DNA of 5,427 nt from an uncultured Actinomycetes bacterium (GTDB taxonomy: Bacteria; Actinomycetota; Acidimicrobiia; Acidimicrobiales; Microtrichaceae), in NCBI GenBank assembly GCA_903953195.1, contig CAJBIS010000271.1, positions 1 to 5,427 of the forward strand, given 5' to 3'. The notes beneath the pieces were generated by a model. That model searched no databases. It was not told the origin of the DNA and saw only the letters and a program-made list of their open reading frames with translations. Both the position numbers and the translations under genes were made by a program. Within the stretch, counting starts at the first letter, position 1. Each line of letters begins with the position of its first letter. This document shows, one piece after another, positions 1-4,644 of the stretch.

Positions 1-69
1 GGCCGCCCGAGGGCCGTGACCCGCCGGGGTGGCACGACGCGGCGACTGGCCGAGCTTCTGGATGCGCGG

Positions 70-264
70 CTACTCGCCGCCCTTCTGGATGTACGACTTC
101 ACGAAGTCCTCGGCGTTCGTCTCGAGGACGTCGTCGATCTCGTCGAGCAGCTCGTCGAGCTCGGCCTTGATCTTGTCGCCGGCCTCGGTCGACGCAGGAG
201 CCTGCTCGACGGTCTCGTCACGACGCTGAGGAGCCGGCTTCTTCTTCTGTTCACGCTCTGCCAT
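70..264 (-). CDS. pup: Prokaryotic ubiquitin-like protein Pup, encoded with C-terminal Gly-Gly-Glu
   Basis: This is the 64-residue protein tag of the Pup-proteasome system. PafA joins the side-chain carboxylate of its C-terminal Glu to target lysines, Mpa captures it, and Dop removes it. The sequence shows a Lys/Pro/Gln-rich disordered N-terminus (residues 1-30), the acidic Mpa-binding helix region (about 31-55, including DELLDEIDDVLETNAEDF) and the tail K61-G62-G63-E64. Length and the position of K61 match my recollection of mycobacterial Pup. The ATG at 264 is chosen because GGAGG (complement of 270-274) lies 5 nt upstream; a longer in-frame extension to 390 runs back into dop and looks nothing like Pup. 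The genome encodes Glu at the end, not the Gln of mycobacterial Pup, so no deamidation is required before ligation. It is third after mpa and dop. A weak -10 (TACGGT, complement of 283-288) just upstream might give it extra transcription, but no -35 is visible. Confidence 0.97.
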   Translation of the reverse strand: MAEREQKKKPAPQRRDETVEQAPASTEAGDKIKAELDELLDEIDDVLETNAEDFVKSYIQKGGE

Positions 265-289
265 GGGAACCTCCGCGCCGTCACCGTAC

Positions 290-324
290 CCCGTCGTCTC
301 CGCGACGGGCGCGCACCCGGCGCG
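290..324 (-). repeat. Two adjacent GC-rich stem-loops in the dop-pup intercistronic gap
   Basis: The 67-nt gap between dop and pup contains a perfect 7-bp stem (CCCGTCG at 290-296, CGACGGG at 303-309, 6-nt loop). Directly beside it is a perfect 5-bp stem (CGCGC at 310-314, GCGCG at 320-324, 5-nt loop). Neither is followed by a run of T on the minus strand, so a classical terminator is unlikely. An mRNA processing or stability element, or an attenuator setting the pup:dop ratio, is possible. The inverted repeats are directly visible; the role is inference, and GC-rich DNA yields such stems by chance fairly often. Confidence 0.45.
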
Positions 325-331
325 GACGGGT

Positions 332-1846
332 TCAGTTGCCCAGTTGCTCGAGCAGCTCCGCCGAGGTCGCAGCGCCCTCGAGCAGCGCACCGACGTGCTG
401 CCGGCTGCCCCGGAGCGGCTCCAGCATCGGCACCCGCTGCAGGGACGAGTCCCCGGTGTCGAACACGATCGAGTCCCAGTTCGCGGCGACGATGTCCTCG
501 GCGAAGCGGGCCAGGCAGGCCCCCCGGAAGTACGCCCGGGTCTCGTCGGGCGGTTCGGTCACGGCACGCTCGATGTCGGCGTCGTCGACCAGTCGGATCA
601 GACCGACCCGGCGCGCCAGCGACGAACCCGGGCGGAGGTCGTGGTACTGCAGATCCATCGCCCGCAGCCGGGGATCGCTCCACGCCAGATCGTGCCGGAC
701 CCGGAACCCCTCGAACAGCCGCTGCTTCGCCACCCAGTCGAGGCGGTCCGCGAGCGTCTCCGGGTCACGCTCGAGTGCCTCGAGCGTGGAACGCCAGTCC
801 TCGAGGATCCGCTCACCGACCGACTCGGGTCCGAGGCAGGCCAGGCCGTGCGACGCGGCGTACCGCTCGGCGCATCCCAACAGGTGGATCTGCACCTCGA
901 GTGCCGTGGCGGTGGTTCCGTCGACGAGCTCGAGCGGCCGTCGCAGCGACACGTCACGCGACACCTGGTGCATCGCCGGCACGGGCCGGGCGAGCGCAAC
1001 GGGTTCCCCGAGCGCGTCGTCCTCGACCATCGCGAGGACCAGCGCGGTCGTGCCGAGCTTCAGGAACGTCGCGAACTCCGACATGTTCGCGTCGCCGGCG
1101 ATGACGTGCAGGCGGCGGTACTTCTGCGCATCGGCGTGCGGCTCGTCCCGGGTGTTGATGATCGGGCGCTTGAGCGTCGTCTCGAGCCCGACCTCCTCCT
1201 CGAAGAAGTCGGCGCGCTGGGTGAGCTGGAACGTGACCTCGGCGGCATCGACCCCGGGCGCCTCCGAGCCGACCTTGCCCGCGCCCGTGAAGATCTGCCG
1301 CGACACCAGATGGGTCGTCGCGTGCACGACGATGCGACCGAACGGAACCGAGCGGTCCAGCAGGTAGTTCTCGTGGCACCCGTAGCTGTTGCCCTTGCCG
1401 TCGGAGTTGTTCTTGTAGACGACGAGTTCCTGTCCGTCCGGAAGCATCGACCGGGCGGCGTCCATGGAGCGGATGAGGATCTCCTCGCCGGCCCGGTCGT
1501 GCACCACGGCCGTGAGTGCGTCGGCGGTCTCCGGGCACGAGTACTCGGGATGCGCGTGGTCGACGTAGTAGCGGGCGCCGTTCGTCAGCACGGCGTTCAC
1601 CAGGTGTGTCTCGACCTCCGGGGCGAGCGACAACAACATCGCCTCACCACGCGCATCGTTGCCGGGCGACTCGTCCTCGAAGTCCCAGCCGACCCGCTGG
1701 GTCCGATGGCCGCCGAGTCGCTCGTCGAGGGTGGTCAGGTAGGCGTTGATGAGCATCGACGAGGCCGAGATCGGATTCGACTCGGGCGCGCCACGGACGA
1801 GGATGCCGTACTCCGTCTCGATGCCGATGACCTTCGGGATGGCCAT
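332..1846 (-). CDS. dop: Pup deamidase/depupylase Dop
   Basis: Dop hydrolyses the isopeptide bond between Pup and its substrates and, where Pup ends in Gln, deamidates it. It belongs to the carboxylate-amine ligase/glutamine synthetase-like fold together with the ligase PafA and acts in the cytoplasm. The 504-residue length is typical. Visible signatures are the Mg-ATP motif IGIETEYGI (residues 7-15, with E10 and E12), WDFEDESPGNDARG (54-67, the Dop-loop region that separates Dop from PafA), YVDHAHPEYS (94-103, with the expected catalytic Asp D96), YKNNSDGKGNSYGCHENY (144-161, H158), LETTLKRPIINTRDEPHAD (221-239), RRLHVIAGDANM (244-255, H247), and the C-terminal-domain motifs TRAYFRG (436-442) and LEPLRGSRQHVGALL (475-489). 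The start at 1846 puts the first motif at residue 7, as in relatives. It begins 6 nt after the mpa stop with only a poor Shine-Dalgarno sequence, so coupling to mpa translation is likely. With a GGE-ending Pup encoded alongside, depupylation is probably its main job. Confidence 0.96.
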   Translation of the reverse strand: MAIPKVIGIETEYGILVRGAPESNPISASSMLINAYLTTLDERLGGHRTQRVGWDFEDESPGNDARGEAMLLSLAPEVETHLVNAVLTNGARYYVDHAHPEYSCPETADALTAVVHDRAGEEILIRSMDAARSMLPDGQELVVYKNNSDGKGNSYGCHENYLLDRSVPFGRIVVHATTHLVSRQIFTGAGKVGSEAPGVDAAEVTFQLTQRADFFEEEVGLETTLKRPIINTRDEPHADAQKYRRLHVIAGDANMSEFATFLKLGTTALVLAMVEDDALGEPVALARPVPAMHQVSRDVSLRRPLELVDGTTATALEVQIHLLGCAERYAASHGLACLGPESVGERILEDWRSTLEALERDPETLADRLDWVAKQRLFEGFRVRHDLAWSDPRLRAMDLQYHDLRPGSSLARRVGLIRLVDDADIERAVTEPPDETRAYFRGACLARFAEDIVAANWDSIVFDTGDSSLQRVPMLEPLRGSRQHVGALLEGAATSAELLEQLGN

Positions 1847-1852
1847 GTCAGC

Positions 1853-3607
1853 TCAGAGGTACTGACCGGTCGCGACACGCTCGATCGAACGACCGCCCTC
1901 GGGGTCGGCGTCGTCGTGGTGCACGAGCGTGCGGACGTAGACGATGCGCTCGCCCTTCTTGCCCGAGATCTTCGCCCAGTCGTCCGGGTTGGTGGTGTTC
2001 GGCAGGTCCTCGTGCTCCTTGTACTCCTGATGGATGGAGTCGATGAGGTCCTGCACCCGGATCCCGCGGTCGCCGCCTGCCAGCTGACGCTTGATCGCGA
2101 GCTTCTTGGCGCGGCGCACGATGTTCTCGATCATGGCGCCGGAGGAGAAGTCCTTGAAGTACATGACCTCCTTGTCGCCGTTCTGATAGGTCACCTCGAG
2201 GAACTGGTTCGCCTCGTCGGTCCGGTACATCTCCTCGACCGTCGCCTCGATCATCGCGGCGACCGCCTTGGCCGGGTCCCCGCCGCCGAGGTCGTCGATC
2301 TCGCCGGCGTCGATCGGCAGGTCGGTGGTCAGGTACCGGGCGAAGATCTGGGCCGCCGACGTCTCATCGGGCCGGTGGATCTTGATCTTCACGTCCAGGC
2401 GACCCGGCCGGAGGATCGCCGGATCGATCAGGTCCTCACGGTTCGACGCGCCGATGACGATCACGTTCTTCAGCGTCTCGACGCCGTCGATCTCGGCCAG
2501 CAGCTGCGGAACGATGGTGGCCTCCATGTCCGAGGAGATGCCGGTGCCCCGGGTCCGGAACAACGACTCCATCTCGTCGAAGAACACGATCACCGGCGTG
2601 CCGTCGGCGGCCTTCTCACGGGCCCGCTGGAACACCAGGCGGATGTGCCGTTCGGTCTCGCCGACGTACTTGTTGAGCAGCTCCGGCCCCTTGATGTTGA
2701 GGAAGTAGCTGCGGGCCTCCCGGCCCGTGGCCTCGGTGACCTTCTTCGCCAGGCTGTTGGCGACGGCCTTGGCGATCAGGGTCTTGCCGCAACCCGGCGG
2801 GCCGTAGAGCAGGATCCCCTTCGGCGCCGGCAGCACGTACTCACGAAACAGGTCCTGGTGCAGGAACGGCAGCTCCACCGCATCGGTGATCTGTTCGATC
2901 TGATCATCGAGGCCGCCGATGTCGTGGTACGAGATGTCGGGCACCTCCTCGAGCACGAGATCCTCGACCTCGGGACGGGGCAGCCGCTCGAGCAGGACAC
3001 CGGACCGGGTGTCGGCGAGGAGCATGTCGCCCGCCCGGAGCCGCTCACCCGCGAGCGACGCCGACAGTTCGGCCACACGTTCCTCGTCCGCCCGACCGAC
3101 GACGAGCGCCCGTCGACCGTCGTCGAGCACCTCCTTCAGGGTGACCGTCTCACCGACTCGCTCGCCGGGTCGGACCATCACCACGTTGTAGGCGTCGTTC
3201 AGCACGACCTCACGACCGCGCTCGAGTTCGTCGGTGTCGATGCCCGGCGACACCTCGACGCGCATCTTCCGGCCGGACGCGTGGACATCGACGGTCCCGT
3301 CGTCGTTGACGCCCAACAGGGTGGCGTAGGCCGCCGGCGGTTGGGTCAACTTGTCGACCTCCTCGCGCAGCGCCGAGATGTGGTCCCGGGCCTCGCGGAG
3401 CGTGTAGCTGAGCTTCTCGTTCTGGCTCACGGCCTGGGCGAGCTGACCCTTCGTCTCGAGGAGACGCTCCTCGAGCGTGCGGACGCGCTTCGGCGCGTCC
3501 TGCAGCCGACGGACCAGCGACGAGACCTCCTCGGACAGGTCGGCGACCTGGGCGCGGAGCTGCTCGACGTCCTCGGTTCCATCGGCTCCGGTCACTTCGT
3601 CGTTCAT
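1853..3607 (-). CDS. mpa: Proteasome-activating AAA+ ATPase Mpa/ARC
   Basis: This is the hexameric ring ATPase that binds pupylated proteins, unfolds them and feeds them into the 20S proteasome; it is called Mpa in mycobacteria and ARC elsewhere. The 584 residues show, in order: a charged N-terminal coiled coil (about 12-90) that binds Pup; two OB-fold domains (about 93-215); an AAA+ module with Walker A GPPGCGKT (269-276), pore-loop region KYVGE (313-317), Walker B VIVFFDE (339-345), sensor-1 N389 and Arg fingers R400/R403 in ILRPGRLD; a C-terminal region that in Mpa includes a ubiquitin-like beta-grasp; and the terminal tail GQYL (581-584). The Tyr-containing tail docks in pockets of the 20S alpha ring and opens its gate. 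The ATG at 3607 has GGGAG (complement of 3613-3617) 5 nt upstream. It is first in the mpa-dop-pup run and divergent from the ferredoxin gene. No frameshift or missing catalytic residue is seen. Confidence 0.97.
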   Translation of the reverse strand: MNDEVTGADGTEDVEQLRAQVADLSEEVSSLVRRLQDAPKRVRTLEERLLETKGQLAQAVSQNEKLSYTLREARDHISALREEVDKLTQPPAAYATLLGVNDDGTVDVHASGRKMRVEVSPGIDTDELERGREVVLNDAYNVVMVRPGERVGETVTLKEVLDDGRRALVVGRADEERVAELSASLAGERLRAGDMLLADTRSGVLLERLPRPEVEDLVLEEVPDISYHDIGGLDDQIEQITDAVELPFLHQDLFREYVLPAPKGILLYGPPGCGKTLIAKAVANSLAKKVTEATGREARSYFLNIKGPELLNKYVGETERHIRLVFQRAREKAADGTPVIVFFDEMESLFRTRGTGISSDMEATIVPQLLAEIDGVETLKNVIVIGASNREDLIDPAILRPGRLDVKIKIHRPDETSAAQIFARYLTTDLPIDAGEIDDLGGGDPAKAVAAMIEATVEEMYRTDEANQFLEVTYQNGDKEVMYFKDFSSGAMIENIVRRAKKLAIKRQLAGGDRGIRVQDLIDSIHQEYKEHEDLPNTTNPDDWAKISGKKGERIVYVRTLVHHDDADPEGGRSIERVATGQYL

Positions 3608-3640
3608 CGGGACTCCCAGCTGCTGCGCACGGCTCTCTGT

Positions 3641-3646
3641 GTTCTA
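3641..3646 (-). promoter_or_regulatory. Candidate -10 element for the mpa-dop-pup operon
   Basis: On the minus strand TAGAAC, preceded by a G-run, lies 33 nt upstream of the mpa ATG and predicts a 5' leader of roughly 27 nt. It resembles the actinobacterial TANNNT -10 except for the last base. No convincing -35 hexamer is found at 17-18 nt spacing. It is called mainly from position in the divergent gap. Confidence 0.3.
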
Positions 3647-3670
3647 CCCCCGTCTCCGGCCCACCGCGCG

Positions 3671-3696
3671 GCACGGGTGACACCGATCACCTGTGC
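3671..3696. promoter_or_regulatory. 26-bp inverted repeat, candidate CRP/FNR-family operator
   Basis: Arms GCACGGGTGA (3671-3680) and TCACCTGTGC (3687-3696) flank the 6-nt spacer CACCGA, with 9 of 10 arm positions complementary. The core GGTGA-N6-TCACC has the spacing of the CRP consensus TGTGA-N6-TCACA, differing only in the outermost base of each half-site. Its centre, between 3683 and 3684, is about 60 bp upstream of the predicted ferredoxin start site, near the -61.5 position of class I CRP activation, and about 50 bp upstream of the predicted mpa start site. The repeat is seen directly; regulator identity and function are inferred. An RNA hairpin is a less likely alternative because it lies upstream of both predicted transcripts. 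Confidence 0.5.
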
Positions 3697-3730
3697 CCTG
3701 ATGATTTCCGGGACGAATCGCGCCTGTGGG

Positions 3731-3736
3731 TAGACT
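3731..3736 (+). promoter_or_regulatory. Candidate -10 element of the ferredoxin promoter
   Basis: TAGACT fits the actinobacterial TANNNT -10 and sits 54 nt upstream of the preferred ferredoxin ATG, predicting a start site near 3743. The region at -35 (around 3706-3713, TTCCGGGA) is a poor match to TTGACA, as expected for a promoter that needs an activator or an alternative sigma factor. A small perfect stem, CCGGC-TGGA-GCCGG at 3753-3766, would lie in the mRNA leader. Confidence 0.4.
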
Positions 3737-3790
3737 GCGCCAGTCCATCCCCCCGGCTGGAGCCGGACGCACGAAGGCAGGTTGAGCACC

Positions 3791-4033
3791 ATGGGCATGA
3801 AGGTCTGGATCGATCAGGATCTCTGCACCGGCGACGGACTCTGCGAGGAGATCTCCCCCGCCGTCTTCACGCTGCTCGACGACGGCCTCGCGTACGTGAA
3901 GGACAGCGCCAAGGTGTACTCCGATCCGGGCGGCGCCGAGGGCCGCGCCGAGATCCCCGACGGTGAGCTCGAGGGCGTCATCGAATCCGCCGAGGAGTGC
4001 CCCGGCGAGTGCATCTACATCGAAGCCGAGTGA
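3791..4033 (+). CDS. Small 3Fe-4S-type ferredoxin
   Basis: This is an 80-residue acidic electron-transfer protein of the single-cluster ferredoxin family, cytoplasmic, donor and acceptor unknown. The first cluster motif is C12-T-G-D-G-L-C18, followed by SPAVFTLLDDGLAYV, which matches the usual APEVF-DDG segment. The last ligand is C70 in CPGEC. A further cysteine, C74, stands where relatives usually have Ala (CPxxAI). The C18-to-C70 gap is 51 residues, longer than the roughly 37 I recall for 63-65-residue actinobacterial 3Fe-4S ferredoxins; the extra residues lie around DSAKVYSDPGGAEGRAE. The start is ambiguous: ATG 3791 is preferred (AGG ending at 3781, 9-nt spacing), TTG 3782 would add three residues, and ATG 3797 would remove two. 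It is divergent from mpa. Such small ferredoxins often serve cytochrome P450s, but none is visible here. Function is inferred from fold only. Confidence 0.9.
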   Translation: MGMKVWIDQDLCTGDGLCEEISPAVFTLLDDGLAYVKDSAKVYSDPGGAEGRAEIPDGELEGVIESAEECPGECIYIEAE

Positions 4034-4060
4034 TCCCCGGCCGCTGACGCGGCGGTGATC

Positions 4061-4088
4061 GGTCCGGCCGCGGCGGCGGTGACGGACC
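4061..4088. terminator. GC stem between convergent genes, possible bidirectional terminator
   Basis: GGTCCG (4061-4066) pairs perfectly with CGGACC (4083-4088), enclosing a GC-rich 16-nt loop. The repeat abuts the stop codon of the minus-strand gene and lies 27 nt past the ferredoxin stop, where a terminator for two convergent genes would sit. A second stem, GCCGC-TGAC-GCGGC (4040-4053), lies between it and the ferredoxin. No T-tract follows in either direction, so the call is positional; T-less hairpin terminators are commonly predicted in high-GC actinobacteria. Confidence 0.35.
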
Positions 4089-4586
4089 TCAGGGTCCGGC
4101 GGTCGTCGAGGTCGGCGTCGTCGTGGTGGTCGACGTCGTACTGGTCGTCGTCGTGCTGGACGTCGTGGTCGATGTCGTGCTCGGTCGTGCCGTGGTCGGC
4201 GGCACCGTGGTCGGCCGCACCGTGGTCGGCGCGGAGGTCGACGACGTCGTGGAACTCGATGTGGTCGACGTGGTCGCCGGCGCGGTGTCGTCCTTGCGGA
4301 CGAGTGCGAAGCCCAGTCCGCCGATCGCCAGCACGAGCACGGCGATCACGACCCAGATCCACGCCGGCACGCCTCCACCCGGACGCTCCCCCGCGTCGGG
4401 CGTGTCACCCGTCGTCCCACCGGCAGCGCCACCCGCGGCCCCGGCGGACCCGGCCGCTGCGGCGCCACCCACGACCGGCATGGCCGTCGTCGGTTCGTTG
4501 CCGGGCATCGCCTGACCACCGGCGGTCGGCATGACCCCGGTCGGCTCGTCGCCGCTCGACGGGACTGGCGGTTGTTGATCGGTCAT
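4089..4586 (-). CDS. Single-pass membrane protein, Pro/Gly/Ala-rich N-terminus and Thr/Ser-rich tail
   Basis: I do not recognise a family. The 165 residues fall into three parts. Residues 1-73 are disordered, rich in Pro, Gly and Ala, with no signal peptide, and contain two 11-residue repeats of form EPTxxMPxxGG (14-24 and 31-41). Residues about 74-96 (from WIWVVIAVLVLAIGG to FALV) form one transmembrane helix. Residues 101-165 are a low-complexity tail in which about 47 of 65 residues are Thr or Ser, with three PTTxx units (120-134). The tail looks like an extracytoplasmic, possibly O-mannosylated stalk. However, Arg-Lys after the helix argues the other way under the positive-inside rule, so topology is open. 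The ATG at 4586 has GAGGAG (complement of 4592-4597) 5 nt upstream. It lies 58 nt downstream of the MarP-like gene on the same strand and may be co-transcribed. The low-complexity tail alone gives weak evidence of function, but the clear helix and Shine-Dalgarno sequence support a real gene. Confidence 0.8.
   Translation of the reverse strand: MTDQQPPVPSSGDEPTGVMPTAGGQAMPGNEPTTAMPVVGGAAAAGSAGAAGGAAGGTTGDTPDAGERPGGGVPAWIWVVIAVLVLAIGGLGFALVRKDDTAPATTSTTSSSTTSSTSAPTTVRPTTVPPTTARPSTTSTTTSSTTTTSTTSTTTTTPTSTTAGP
4192..4230. repeat. 15-bp tandem repeat encoding PTTxx units
   Basis: GTGGTCGGC recurs at 4192, 4207 and 4222, exactly 15 bp apart, with related 6-bp linkers (GGCACC, CGCACC). On the coding minus strand these give three pentapeptides of the PTTxx type in the tail of the membrane protein. 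The surrounding 4100-4290 is a wider low-complexity GTC/GTG-rich tract. Copy number may vary by slippage. Confidence 0.7.
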
Positions 4587-4607
4587 GGGTGCTCCTCGGT
4601 CACTCCC

Positions 4608-4613
4608 ACGTTA
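4608..4613 (-). promoter_or_regulatory. Weak candidate -10 for the membrane-protein gene
   Basis: TAACGT on the minus strand fits TANNNT and would start transcription near 4601, just before the GAGGAG ribosome binding site, giving a leader of about 15 nt. No -35 is visible. The GC palindrome GGGCCGCGGCCC (4616-4627) sits immediately upstream and could be a weak stem after the protease stop. Read-through from the upstream gene is the alternative. Confidence 0.2.
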
Positions 4614-4644
4614 CGGGGCCGCGGCCCGGGAGCGGCCGAACGCC

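Noticed and set aside
1..35. A possible GTG start at 35 on the minus strand reading MPPRRVTALGR off the left edge, which might be the next operon gene.
   Set aside because: Only 11 codons are visible, there is no Shine-Dalgarno sequence, and it matches no PrcB, PafA or other N-terminus I recognise.
16..1104. A 362-codon plus-strand open frame spanning pup and part of dop.
   Set aside because: Its composition turns into Arg/Pro/Ala repeats and it overlaps pup and dop; it is a shadow of GC-rich coding DNA.
263..3733. A 1156-codon open frame on the plus strand, antisense to mpa and dop.
   Set aside because: It mirrors the codon phase of two well-identified genes. The translation is Arg/Gly/Val/Leu-rich without recognisable domains, as expected from GC-biased third positions read on the opposite strand.
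3753..3766. The stem CCGGC-TGGA-GCCGG in the ferredoxin leader as a riboswitch or attenuator.
   Set aside because: It is a single 5-bp stem, too small for a known riboswitch class and common by chance at this GC content.
4123..4515. A Val-rich plus-strand frame (VVDVVLVVVV) that could look like a membrane peptide.
   Set aside because: It is the antisense reading of Thr codons in the membrane protein's tail; it has no ribosome binding site or matching promoter.
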